From an uncultured Burkholderiales bacterium (lineage in GTDB: Bacteria > Pseudomonadota > Gammaproteobacteria > Burkholderiales > Burkholderiaceae_D), in the NCBI GenBank assembly GCA_903904635.1, contig CAIVDH010000122.1, positions 1 through 19,964 of the forward strand: 19,964 bases of DNA. Direction: 5' to 3'. The notes below the pieces were generated by a model, which ran no database searches, was not told the origin of the DNA, and saw nothing but the letters and a program-made list of their open reading frames with translations. Every line of letters starts with the position of its first letter. Positions within the stretch are counted from its first letter, which is position 1. Shown here piece after piece: positions 8,834 to 16,794 of this stretch. Made by a program: the position numbers and the translations under genes.

Positions 8834-9955
8834 CTCATGCTGCGCCAGTGCCCAGCTCACATGCTCTCTGACTAATTCTGATGGGTGCGTTGCGCGTGCA
8901 GTAAGTGCAGCGACGATCTGATCATCACCAGCAATCTGTTTGGCTGCATTACCCAACGCAACCGCAATATTACGCAACCAGCGTTCATGACCTATGCGGC
9001 GTATCGCACTACCCTGCAGCCTGCTGTTGAATTCTTCAGCAGTCCATGCAAACAACTCTACCAATGTGGCCTGATCAAGATTGTTGCGCACATCAAAATC
9101 AGGCAACGCAGATTTTTGTGCAAATTTATTCCACGGACAAGCAAGCTGACAATCATCGCAGCCCAATACACGATTACCTATCAGAGGGCGCAGCTCAACA
9201 GGAATACTGTCTTTCAACTCAATAGTCAGATAAGAAATGCAGCGCCGCGCATCCAGCCTGTAAGGCCCGACTATCGCTTGTGTGGGGCAAATATCCATGC
9301 AAGCCGTACAAGACCCGCAATGCGCTTCATTAACCAAATCAGTCGGCGCATCAATCGGCAGCGGCAGATCCGTATAGATCTCACCTAAAAAAAACAGTGA
9401 GCCCGCTTCACGATTTAACAGCAAAGTATGTTTGCCGCGCCAGCCCAGTCCGGCCTGCTGCGCCAGCTCCACTTCCATGACCGGCGCTGAATCCGTAAAG
9501 GCTCGATAAGAAAATAGCCCCACACTGTGTTCAATTTTCTCAGCCAACTGCTGCAAACGATTACGCAAGACTTTGTGATAATCACGACCGCGCGCATAAA
9601 CTGACACCACCGCTGCTGCAGGATCCGCCTGGCGCATGACTTCGTTTTCGCGCCAGTCAGACTGCGTATCACGCGGCAGATAATCCATACGCACGCTAAT
9701 GACTCTTAAGGTACCCGGCACCAGCTCTGCTGGATGCGCACGCCGGCTGCCATGTGCTGCCATATAATCCATTTGCCCGTGAAAGCCGGCAGCCAGCCAG
9801 CTTTGCAGGCCCGCCTCGGCAGCGACAGCCGCCGCCTCTGCATTTGCAATACGCAGATCTGCAAAACCCAGCTCAGTAGCCCAACTCTTGATTTCAGCAA
9901 CAAGCTTGGCAAAATCAGGCGCGGCAGTTGATGGCGTATTCGACAAGTGGCTCAA
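8810..9955 (-). CDS. queG: QueG, epoxyqueuosine reductase
   Basis: QueG carries out the last step of queuosine synthesis, reducing epoxyqueuosine at tRNA position 34 using cobalamin and two [4Fe-4S] clusters. The 381 residues show the N-terminal catalytic region (VISVRMDYLP, YARGRDYHKVLRNRL, and FTDSAPVMEVELAQQAG with the catalytic Asp near 155). The ferredoxin-like part has C213, C216, C219, C223 (CGSCTACMDICP) and C239, C266, C269, C273 (CDDCQLACPWNKF). A C-terminal HEAT-like tail follows (ERWLRNIAVALGNAAKQ). The best start is TTG at 9955: an in-frame stop lies about 20 codons upstream, the first internal ATG would remove a conserved segment, and no Shine-Dalgarno is visible. Divergence from tsaE matches the arrangement around the E. 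coli yjeS/yjeE region. Confidence 0.96.
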   Translation of the reverse strand: MSHLSNTPSTAAPDFAKLVAEIKSWATELGFADLRIANAEAAAVAAEAGLQSWLAAGFHGQMDYMAAHGSRRAHPAELVPGTLRVISVRMDYLPRDTQSDWRENEVMRQADPAAAVVSVYARGRDYHKVLRNRLQQLAEKIEHSVGLFSYRAFTDSAPVMEVELAQQAGLGWRGKHTLLLNREAGSLFFLGEIYTDLPLPIDAPTDLVNEAHCGSCTACMDICPTQAIVGPYRLDARRCISYLTIELKDSIPVELRPLIGNRVLGCDDCQLACPWNKFAQKSALPDFDVRNNLDQATLVELFAWTAEEFNSRLQGSAIRRIGHERWLRNIAVALGNAAKQIAGDDQIVAALTARATHPSELVREHVSWALAQHELAGQRQP

Positions 9956-10015
9956 AGTAAAAATAGTTAAATAGTGAGAAGATGGCGTTAATCGTTAAGG
10001 ATTAATGCGTAAGCG

Positions 10016-10546
10016 ATGAGCCTCAGACAAAATCAAATCAAACCACATCAATTTTACGAGATGCAATCCTGGAAAACCTATTTAGCCGATGAAGCCGGTA
10101 CTCTAGCATTGGGTGCAGCACTCGCACGTGTTTTGCAAGCAGGCCTGATCATACATTTGCATGGCGAACTCGGTGCCGGCAAAACTAGCCTCACACGTGC
10201 GCTGCTGCATGCAGCAGGCTATGCAGGCCGCGTAAAAAGCCCCACTTACACACTAATGGAGCCTTATACCATTACGCTGCATGGTCAGGCCGTAGAAGTG
10301 ATGCATTTTGATTTATACCGCATGATCAGCCCAGAAGAATTCATCGAAGCAGGCTTTCGCGAATATTTCGGCAGCAACGCAATCTGCATCGTCGAATGGC
10401 CTGAGCAAGCTGGTACTTTATTAGCAACACCGGACCTGGATATTTTTCTCAATATGGAAGGACACGGACGTAAGGTAGAATTGCAAGCGAATTCCGAACA
10501 GGGCGCACTATGCCTGAACCATCTTCATTTCAGTCCAAATCTGTGA
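10016..10546 (+). CDS. tsaE: TsaE, ATPase of the tRNA t6A37 threonylcarbamoylation complex
   Basis: TsaE is the small P-loop ATPase that cycles the TsaBD complex during t6A synthesis. Counting from the first ATG (176 residues), the Walker A motif GELGAGKTS is at 50-58, the switch-like SPTYTL at 75-80, HFDLYR at 97-102 and IVEWPE near 125-130, all diagnostic. An in-frame ATG at 10061 would give 161 residues starting just before TYLADEAGTLALG, where homologues usually begin. Neither ATG has a good ribosome site, so the start is open and the shorter form is quite possible. The 3' end overlaps amiC by 37 nt. The order tsaE-amidase-mutL-miaA is conserved across proteobacteria. Confidence 0.95.
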   Translation: MSLRQNQIKPHQFYEMQSWKTYLADEAGTLALGAALARVLQAGLIIHLHGELGAGKTSLTRALLHAAGYAGRVKSPTYTLMEPYTITLHGQAVEVMHFDLYRMISPEEFIEAGFREYFGSNAICIVEWPEQAGTLLATPDLDIFLNMEGHGRKVELQANSEQGALCLNHLHFSPNL

Positions 10547-11799
10547 CACCAATTGCACGCCGTACCGTTTTAAAGGCAGGCGCTACGCTACTGCTTTCTT
10601 TGCTTACTCAAGGTGTAGCAAATGCTGCGCAATTCGTGGCCGTTCGCGTATGGCCGGCGCCAGATTACACACGCATCACGCTAGAACACGAGATCAAACT
10701 CAAAGCGACACATTTTTTAATTAAAGATCCGAATCGTCTGGTGGTGGATATTGAAGGTGTTGATCTTGATGCGCAACTCAAAAGCCTGATCGCAAAAATC
10801 GAATCAAATGATCCCTATATTGCACAAGTTCGCGTGGCACAAAACCGCCCCGGCGTAGTGCGACTGGTATTTGATCTGAAAGAAGAAATCCGGCCACAGG
10901 TTTTTACCTTAGAGCCTGTAGGCGAATATCGTCATCGCCTGATTTTTGATTTGTATCCGCAAAATGTGCCCGATCCAATCGCCGAACTGCTAGAAAAAAA
11001 ATATAACCCCAGTCGCACCGAAGATCGCAGCAAAGAAGATCGCGAAGCCAATAAAACTCCCGGCAATGAAGAAAAAGATCTGCAACTCTCACGCGTGATC
11101 ACCATCGCCATCGACCCAGGTCATGGCGGTGAAGATCCAGGTGCCGTGGGCAAAGGCGGCAGCTACGAAAAAAATGTCGTGCTATCAATTGGCAGACGGC
11201 TAAAAGCCAAACTAGAGCAATTACCCAATGTGCGCGTAATGCTAACCCGCGATGGCGATTATTTCGTGCCGCTGCATGTGCGGGTACAAAAGGCCAGAAA
11301 AGTACAGGCTGATTTATTTATCTCCATCCATGCTGACGCATTTATCGAGCCCACTGCCCGTGGTTCATCCGTGTTTGCATTATCAGAAAAAGGTGCCAGC
11401 TCAACAGCAGCACGCTGGTTGGCCAACAAAGAAAACGCAGCCGATCTGATAGGTGGCATCAACATCAAAAGCAAGCATCAGCATCTGGCCAGTGTGTTAC
11501 TTGATCTTTCGACCACCGCTCAAATCTATGACAGCTTAAAGCTGGCCAAATCAGTATTGGGTGAAATCGGCAATATCAATCGGCTACACAAAGCCCAGGT
11601 AGAGCAGGCAGGCTTTGCCGTACTCAAGGCACCGGATATTCCCAGCATTTTGGTAGAGACAGCCTTCATCTCCAATCCCGAAGAAGAAGCCAAACTGACC
11701 GACAACACTTATCAGGATCAGATGGCAGATGCACTAACGAGCGGCATTACAAAATATCTGAGCAAAAATCCCACTCTCAGCCGCAACAAACTGACCTGA
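10510..11799 (+). CDS. amiC: AmiC-type N-acetylmuramoyl-L-alanine amidase, Tat-exported
   Basis: This periplasmic zinc amidase removes the peptide from MurNAc and splits septal peptidoglycan during cell separation. The 429 residues begin with a twin-arginine signal (ARRTVLKAGATLLLSLL, R17 and R18, probably cut after ANA near residue 39), as in E. coli AmiA and AmiC. An AMIN domain follows (about 42-150, starting FVAVRVWPAPDYTRITLE). A charged linker rich in Lys, Glu and Asp (about 160-190) leads to an Amidase_3 domain (196-418). The zinc and catalytic residues are all visible: H205 (DPGHGGEDPG), E220 (SYEKNVVL), H274 (SIHADAF) and E383 (LVETAFISNPEEE). It starts inside tsaE (37 nt overlap), suggesting translational coupling. 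No LysM repeat is present. Confidence 0.96.
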   Translation: MPEPSSFQSKSVTPIARRTVLKAGATLLLSLLTQGVANAAQFVAVRVWPAPDYTRITLEHEIKLKATHFLIKDPNRLVVDIEGVDLDAQLKSLIAKIESNDPYIAQVRVAQNRPGVVRLVFDLKEEIRPQVFTLEPVGEYRHRLIFDLYPQNVPDPIAELLEKKYNPSRTEDRSKEDREANKTPGNEEKDLQLSRVITIAIDPGHGGEDPGAVGKGGSYEKNVVLSIGRRLKAKLEQLPNVRVMLTRDGDYFVPLHVRVQKARKVQADLFISIHADAFIEPTARGSSVFALSEKGASSTAARWLANKENAADLIGGINIKSKHQHLASVLLDLSTTAQIYDSLKLAKSVLGEIGNINRLHKAQVEQAGFAVLKAPDIPSILVETAFISNPEEEAKLTDNTYQDQMADALTSGITKYLSKNPTLSRNKLT

Positions 11800-11803
11800 T
11801 GGT

Positions 11804-11821
11804 GCAAGTCCAGCAAGTCCA
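11804..11821. repeat. Tandem 9-bp repeat GCAAGTCCA x2 between amiC and the DedA gene
   Basis: Two perfect adjacent copies of GCAAGTCCA, followed by GTCC, fill most of the 28 nt gap between the converging amiC and DedA-family genes. No terminator hairpin is visible in this gap. Probably replication slippage. Confidence 0.6.
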
Positions 11822-11827
11822 GTCCGT

Positions 11828-12478
11828 TCAAATTTTGATCGGGGGATTTTTTTTGAACAGTCGCCACACCGTCGCCACCAACACAGGCAGCGCAGCAGCA
11901 GCTACACCTATCAAGACTATCGTATTGAGATGATCTCTTATAAGCGGTATGTTGCCAAAAAAATAGCCAGCAGCTACCAGCGCAACGACCCATAGTACGG
12001 CACCACTGACATTAAAAAACTGGAATTTAGTCAGACTCATTTGCGATATGCCAGCCACAAAAGGCGCAAAAGTTCGCACCACAGGCAACCAGCGCGCAAG
12101 CACTATCGTTTTACCGCCGTGCACTTCAAAAAACGCATGTGTTTTTTGCAATGCCTGCCTGTCCAGCCAGCGATAATTTTGCGTAAAGGCCTTGTTGCCT
12201 ATCGCTTTGCCTATCATGTAATTCACCGTATTGCCCGTCACCGCAGCAACGATCAACAACACCACCAGCCACCAGACATTCATCGCACCGCTGGCGCAAA
12301 ATGCCCCGCCTATAAATAACAACGTATCGCCAGGTAAAAATGGAAAGACAACCAATCCGGTTTCAGCAAAAACAATCACAAACAACAACGCATAAACAGC
12401 TGGGCCGTATAAGTCGAGCATATCGCCCAGAGATTTATCGACATGCAGCAGCATGCTAAACAATTGAGAAAATTCCAT
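11828..12478 (-). CDS. DedA-family membrane protein
   Basis: This 216-residue DedA (SNARE-associated/VTT) protein is an inner-membrane protein. The family is needed for envelope integrity, and some members recycle undecaprenyl phosphate or other lipids across the membrane. The family marks are FAETGLVVFPFLPGDTLLF (E39, D51) and ARWLPVVRTFAPFVAGISQM (R129, R135), the two segments that form the re-entrant transport core. Hydrophobic spans lie at about 25-60, 65-90, 125-145, 155-175 and 185-205. It ends in a basic tail. The ATG has no good Shine-Dalgarno. It lies opposite to its neighbours, between amiC and mutL, where many relatives of this gene block have nothing. Exact lipid substrate is unknown. 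Confidence 0.93.
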   Translation of the reverse strand: MEFSQLFSMLLHVDKSLGDMLDLYGPAVYALLFVIVFAETGLVVFPFLPGDTLLFIGGAFCASGAMNVWWLVVLLIVAAVTGNTVNYMIGKAIGNKAFTQNYRWLDRQALQKTHAFFEVHGGKTIVLARWLPVVRTFAPFVAGISQMSLTKFQFFNVSGAVLWVVALVAAGYFFGNIPLIRDHLNTIVLIGVAAAALPVLVATVWRLFKKNPPIKI

Positions 12479-12655
12479 TTTAATTAATGATCGTGAAACT
12501 TAAATAGAGACTGATTGAGAAACTCTTCGTGACAGACTTATCAAAAAGATTTTTTGTATGAAGTAACGCAACAGGCAAATCATACACTGCCAGCTGGTCT
12601 TCACCCACGAGCAAGCTCATGCCACCATCAAACCGAACGCAAATAAATCGACCGG

Positions 12656-12661
12656 TATAAT
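12656..12661 (+). promoter_or_regulatory. Perfect TATAAT -10 box 6 nt before the mutL ATG
   Basis: TATAAT ends 6 nt before the mutL start codon, which would place transcription initiation on or next to the A of the ATG. The matching -35 region (around 12633-12638) is poor and there is no TG extension, so promoter strength is uncertain. Confidence 0.4.
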
Positions 12662-12667
12662 CGCATC

Positions 12668-14479
12668 ATGACTTCCCCCGAAAACGCTACCCGCGCCATC
12701 CGCGTCATTCGCCCCCTGCCCGATCAGCTCATCTCGCAAATCGCAGCCGGCGAGGTAATCGAACGCCCCGCCGCTGTCGTCAAAGAATTATTAGAAAACG
12801 CACTCGATGCTGGCGCCACACAAATCAGCGTGCGGCTAGAACAAGGCGGCATCAAACGCATCGCCATTACCGACAACGGTCGCGGCATACCACCCGACCA
12901 AATGCCTCTGGCGTTGGCACGTCATGCCACCTCAAAAATAGCCTCGCTATCCGATTTGGAAAACGTGATGACACTGGGTTTTCGTGGCGAAGCCCTGGCT
13001 TCCATCGCCTCCGTTGCCCAACTCACCCTCACATCGCGCAGCGCAACTGAACCACATGCATGGCAACTCAGCGGACAGCCCGCAAGCAAAGTCATGCCTG
13101 CATCCGGCACACAGGGCACCACTATTGATGTAGAAGATTTATATTTCAACACCCCCGCCCGCCGCAAATTTTTAAAAACCGATCAGACCGAATATGGTCA
13201 TTGCATAGAAGTCGTGCGCCGTATCGCACTGGCGCGCCCAGATGTGAGTTTCACAGTCAGTCATAACGGACGCGCAGTCGAGCACTGGAAAGAATCAGAA
13301 CATGACAAGCGCAGCGCACAAATACTAGGCGAAGAATTTGCCACCGCAAGACTGCCCGTTGATGAAGCCGCTGGCCCTTTACGGTTTCATGGCTTTGTAG
13401 GCTTGCCCACTGCAGCACGCGCACGGGCTGACGCACAATATTTTTATGTAAACGGTCGCTACGTCAGAGACAAATTACTCACCCATGCCGTACGCTCGGC
13501 ATATCAGGATGTATTGCATGGTGATCGCTTTCCCGCCTATGCGCTGCATCTCGACATTACACCTGCGTTAGTGGATGTGAATGTACATCCATCCAAAACC
13601 GAAGTCCGTTTTCGCGATAGTCGCGCGGTACACCAGTTTGTGTTTCATGCAGTCAGCCGCGCATTAGCGCACACCTCTGCCACAGCACAAGGCACTGTAC
13701 CCGCACCCATGCCTGCGGCCAGTGGTGCCATGCCATGGGTTAGCGCGCAAAGACAAACTTCATTTGGCGTAGCGCAGGATACGGCAAGCTACGGCGCGCT
13801 TTTTTCTGGCAGCAGTTTCCAAGCAACGGCATCCCATGCCATGAGCAGCAATGCAATGCGCACCACTGCTGCCATGCCCAGCGCCGAAGAAGAAGAATTC
13901 CCTCTGGGTTTCGCACTGGCGCAATTGCATGGTGTATTTGTACTCGCACAAAACCAGGCCGGATTAATATTAGTCGACATGCATGCTGCGCATGAACGGA
14001 TTTTGTATGAACAATTCAAGCAGGCACTGGAATCAGATGCTGTGCAATTGCAACCGCTATTAATACCCGTCACCTTCATCGCAGATCCGATTGAAGTCGC
14101 TGCAGTCGAAGAACATCAGGCCGTGTTGGCGACCCTGGGTTTTGATATGGCTGTGCTCTCACCCACCACATTGGCTGTGCGCGCCATTCCGGCGCTACTT
14201 AAAAACAGCGATGCGCAAGCACTGGCGCGTGATGTCATTCGTGACGTACAAGAATATGGCGGGTCACGCGTATTGGTAGAGCGTCGCAATGAATTACTAG
14301 GCACCATGGCCTGCCACACCGCAGTCAGAGCCAACCGCGCACTCACCGTCACAGAAATGAACGCCCTGCTGCGGCAAATGGAAACCACCGAACGCGCTGA
14401 TCAATGTAATCATGGCCGCCCAACCTGGGTACAGCTGGCATTAGCTGATCTTGATAAATTATTTTTGCGCGGACAATAG
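12668..14479 (+). CDS. mutL: MutL DNA mismatch repair protein
   Basis: MutL couples MutS mismatch recognition to downstream repair. The 603-residue protein has the N-terminal GHKL ATPase with E40 and N44 (KELLENALDAGA), DNGRGI at 69-74, RHATSKI at 85-91 and GFRGEALASIASV at 104-116. The transducer domain contains DVNVHPSKTEVRF. A low-complexity linker rich in Ala, Met and Ser spans about 335-405. The C-terminal dimerisation domain contains DMHAAHERILYE at 437-448, which fits the MutL endonuclease motif DQHA(X)2E(X)4E apart from M for Q, with ACHTAVRAN (548-556) and QCNHGRPT (579-586) as the other metal-site elements. It is therefore predicted to nick DNA itself, unlike E. coli MutL. No Shine-Dalgarno precedes the ATG. 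The MFS gene starts 2 nt after the stop. Confidence 0.98.
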   Translation: MTSPENATRAIRVIRPLPDQLISQIAAGEVIERPAAVVKELLENALDAGATQISVRLEQGGIKRIAITDNGRGIPPDQMPLALARHATSKIASLSDLENVMTLGFRGEALASIASVAQLTLTSRSATEPHAWQLSGQPASKVMPASGTQGTTIDVEDLYFNTPARRKFLKTDQTEYGHCIEVVRRIALARPDVSFTVSHNGRAVEHWKESEHDKRSAQILGEEFATARLPVDEAAGPLRFHGFVGLPTAARARADAQYFYVNGRYVRDKLLTHAVRSAYQDVLHGDRFPAYALHLDITPALVDVNVHPSKTEVRFRDSRAVHQFVFHAVSRALAHTSATAQGTVPAPMPAASGAMPWVSAQRQTSFGVAQDTASYGALFSGSSFQATASHAMSSNAMRTTAAMPSAEEEEFPLGFALAQLHGVFVLAQNQAGLILVDMHAAHERILYEQFKQALESDAVQLQPLLIPVTFIADPIEVAAVEEHQAVLATLGFDMAVLSPTTLAVRAIPALLKNSDAQALARDVIRDVQEYGGSRVLVERRNELLGTMACHTAVRANRALTVTEMNALLRQMETTERADQCNHGRPTWVQLALADLDKLFLRGQ

Positions 14480-14481
14480 CC

Positions 14482-15687
14482 ATGCAAAATCAACCGCTGC
14501 CGCAATTTGCGCATGCGCCTATATTGGTACTCATCACTGCCATGCTGATGATGCAGCCGCTCTCCACCGATCTGTATCTGGCTTCCCTACCAAGTCTGGT
14601 CAGTGGTTTTGAGGTGCCGGTATCAACCGTACAGTTAACGCTGACATTATTTGTCATCGGCTTTGGCATTGCCCAACTCATCATCGGCCCTTTATCAGAC
14701 CGCTATGGCAGGCGCCCGGTTTTACTCACAGGGCTCATGCTGTATATCGTCGCCAGCGCCTTATGCGGTCTGGCTAATTCAATTAATCTGTTAATCGCTG
14801 CGCGCTTCATACAAGCTTTGGGCTGCTGCTCTGCCGTGATCGTTGCGCGCGCCATTGTGCGCGATGCGTATCCACCTGAAAACAGCGCTCGTGTAATTGC
14901 ACGTGCCAGCACATGGATATCCATTGCGCCCATCATAGGACCGATACTGGGCTCTTATTTGCAAGTCAGATTTGGCTGGCGCGCGGCCTTTGTCGCGCTC
15001 GGTATTTTTTCAGCCATCGTATTTGCCGCAAGCGTGATGCGGCTACCAGAAACCAACGAACATAAAAATCCGCACGCCACCGATTTATCCGGCTTAATGG
15101 CAAATTATCGTCTGGTGTTGGGCTCACGCGTATTCTGGTCCTTTGCCTTACCGGGCGCATTTTCATACGCAGTGATTTTTTTATTCATCTCCGGCTCATC
15201 CTTCGCCCTGATTAATATACTCAACGTGCCCACGCAATGGTTTGGGTATTGTTTTGGCTTGGGCGTATCGGGCTATATGACAGGCACACTCATCTGCCGC
15301 AGACTGCTTAAAACCATCAGCCCAACTGAAGCCCTACGCATAGGCACGGGCTGCTCACTCGCAGCAGGATTATTTTTTCTCATTGCCACCATAGCCGGCC
15401 TCGCACACTGGTCCATGATGGTAGCGGCGATGTTTATCGCCATGGTCTCGCATGGTATTAACTTCCCCGTCACGCAATCCGGTGCAGTCTGGCCATTTCC
15501 CAAACAAGCCGGAACAGCAGCCGGCCTGATGGGCGCACTCTTCATGCTGTTTGCTTTTCTAATCGGCAGCTTAGTCGGCGCCACACACAATGGCACGCTT
15601 TATCCTATGGCGATCATTGCCTGTATTTTAGGCATGCTGAATTTTTTCTCAGTGCGCATCATTTCACCACGCATCGCTATTGAATGA
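14482..15687 (+). CDS. MFS drug exporter, Bcr/CflA (DHA1) family
   Basis: This 401-residue, twelve-span major facilitator of the Bcr/CflA subfamily is a proton-driven exporter in the inner membrane; relatives export bicyclomycin, chloramphenicol or sulfonamides. Marks are [13 protein letters not shown] (D30) in helix 1, MFS motif [12 protein letters not shown] at 69-79, ARFIQALG near 107-114, the arginine-containing [11 protein letters not shown] in helix 4, and the motif-C-like [12 protein letters not shown]. The second half is weaker in motifs, as usual. It lies 2 nt after mutL and overlaps miaA by 4 nt (ATGA), so it is embedded in the mutL-miaA operon, where most proteobacteria have no transporter. 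The substrate cannot be predicted. Confidence 0.92.
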   Translation: MQNQPLPQFAHAPILVLITAMLMMQPLSTDLYLASLPSLVSGFEVPVSTVQLTLTLFVIGFGIAQLIIGPLSDRYGRRPVLLTGLMLYIVASALCGLANSINLLIAARFIQALGCCSAVIVARAIVRDAYPPENSARVIARASTWISIAPIIGPILGSYLQVRFGWRAAFVALGIFSAIVFAASVMRLPETNEHKNPHATDLSGLMANYRLVLGSRVFWSFALPGAFSYAVIFLFISGSSFALINILNVPTQWFGYCFGLGVSGYMTGTLICRRLLKTISPTEALRIGTGCSLAAGLFFLIATIAGLAHWSMMVAAMFIAMVSHGINFPVTQSGAVWPFPKQAGTAAGLMGALFMLFAFLIGSLVGATHNGTLYPMAIIACILGMLNFFSVRIISPRIAIE

Positions 15688-16631
15688 ACGCTGCAAAAAA
15701 ACCAATGGCAGTCGCCATCATGGGGCCCACTGCAACAGGCAAGACTGCGGCAGCGTTGCATATCGCAACGCAAATACCCTGTGAAATTATTTCAGTCGAT
15801 TCTGCGCTGGTCTATCGCGATATGAATATCGGCACTGCCAAACCCAGCGCAGAAGAACGCAACGCCGTTCCACATCATCTGATTAACATCATCGACCCCA
15901 CGCAATCGTATTCAGTGATGCAGTTTCGTCAGGACGCACTGCGCTTGGTGGGCGAAATCACAGCAAGGGGCAAGCTGCCTTTGCTGGTAGGTGGCACCAT
16001 GCTGTATTTCAAAGCACTGCGTGACGGCCTGGATGAACTGCCACAAGCTGATCCGGCATTACGCGCTAAGCTCGATGAAGAAATCGCCCTGCATGGCATC
16101 GCAGCGCTGCATGACCGTCTGCGCACCTTAGATCCGATTACTGCAGAGCGACTTAAGACCCACGACACCCAACGTATACAGCGCGCCATGGAAATCATTA
16201 CGCTGACCGGACAACCCATGTCCTCTTTGCTGGCGCGTGCAGAAAAAGTGTCACTGCCTTTTACGATGATGGCATTTGCGCTGGAACCTTCAGACCGCAG
16301 TGTGCTGCATCAGCGCATCGCCGATCGCTTTGACATGATGCTCAATGCCCAACCCGGACTGGTAGACGAAGTCAGGCTATTGCGCGCGCGAGGTGATTTA
16401 CACGCTGGGCTGCCCTCCATGCGCTGCGTCGGTTACCGACAAGCCTGGGAATATCTGGATGGGCAAGGTGATCTCAACACGCTGCGCGAGACCGGCATTA
16501 TCGCTACCCGACAGCTAGCAAAACGACAACTAACGTGGCTGCGCAGCATGCATGACCGCATCAGCATTGATAGTCTGGGGGCAGATCCGGCAGGCCAGAT
16601 ACTCAAAAAGGTAGAAGCCGCGCTCGGTTGA
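15684..16631 (+). CDS. miaA: MiaA, tRNA dimethylallyltransferase
   Basis: MiaA adds the dimethylallyl group to N6 of A37 in tRNAs reading UNN codons, the first step to ms2i6A. The 315 residues show the P-loop GPTATGKT at 14-21, [18 protein letters not shown] with the catalytic Asp near 39, [16 protein letters not shown] near 101-115 and the tRNA-binding [15 protein letters not shown]. The C-terminal half ends with [14 protein letters not shown] and [13 protein letters not shown]. Length is normal. The ATG overlaps the preceding MFS stop (ATGA). hfq, which usually follows miaA, is missing; a tRNA gene takes its place. The stop codon lies within the -35 box of the tRNA promoter. Confidence 0.98.
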   Translation: MNAAKKPMAVAIMGPTATGKTAAALHIATQIPCEIISVDSALVYRDMNIGTAKPSAEERNAVPHHLINIIDPTQSYSVMQFRQDALRLVGEITARGKLPLLVGGTMLYFKALRDGLDELPQADPALRAKLDEEIALHGIAALHDRLRTLDPITAERLKTHDTQRIQRAMEIITLTGQPMSSLLARAEKVSLPFTMMAFALEPSDRSVLHQRIADRFDMMLNAQPGLVDEVRLLRARGDLHAGLPSMRCVGYRQAWEYLDGQGDLNTLRETGIIATRQLAKRQLTWLRSMHDRISIDSLGADPAGQILKKVEAALG

Positions 16632-16656
16632 CAGGGTGCACCGCAGCCGCCATAAT
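16628..16656 (+). promoter_or_regulatory. Strong sigma-70 promoter of tRNA-Met
   Basis: TTGACA (16628-16633, perfect) is separated by exactly 17 nt from CATAAT (16651-16656, 5 of 6). The predicted start site is near 16663, leaving about 6 nt of leader before the mature tRNA. TTCGGG follows the -10 box, a GC-containing discriminator as often seen at stringently controlled stable-RNA promoters. The -35 box contains the miaA stop codon. Confidence 0.8.
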
Positions 16657-16668
16657 TTCGGGCTTCGT

Positions 16669-16745
16669 GGTGATATAGCTCAGTTGGTTAGAGCACAGCA
16701 CTCATAATGCTGGGGTCGGTGGTTCAAATCCACCTATCACCACCA
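16669..16745 (+). tRNA. tRNA-Met (anticodon CAT, elongator type)
   Basis: A complete 77-nt cloverleaf. The acceptor stem GGTGATA pairs with TATCACC. The D arm is GCTC/GAGC, the anticodon stem CAGCA/TGCTG has loop CTCATAA, the variable loop is GGGTC, and the T arm GGTGG/CCACC has loop TTCAAAT. Discriminator A and an encoded CCA follow. The CTCATAA loop and overall sequence resemble elongator tRNA-Met. The acceptor starts with a paired G-C, so it is not an initiator. A lysidine-type tRNA-Ile(CAT) cannot be ruled out by anticodon alone but fits less well. Confidence 0.96.
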
Positions 16746-16763
16746 AAAATCATTAAGTAAATC

Positions 16764-16794
16764 AAGCACCTACAGCGATGTTGGTGCTTTTTTT
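16764..16794 (+). terminator. Rho-independent terminator after tRNA-Met
   Basis: A perfect 7-bp stem AAGCACC (16764-16770) / GGTGCTT (16783-16789) with a 12-nt loop is followed by an uninterrupted run of T to 16794. It lies 18 nt behind the tRNA CCA end and should terminate both the tRNA and read-through from miaA. Confidence 0.85.

Noticed and set aside
8885..9388. 167-codon plus-strand frame opposite queG
   Set aside because: It lies antisense to conserved iron-sulfur motifs of queG. Its composition is what reverse reading of that gene would produce.
12555..12586. Inverted repeat TGTATGA-N18-TCATACA between the DedA gene and mutL
   Set aside because: The arms are short and the loop long in AT-rich DNA, with no relation to a promoter that I can define.
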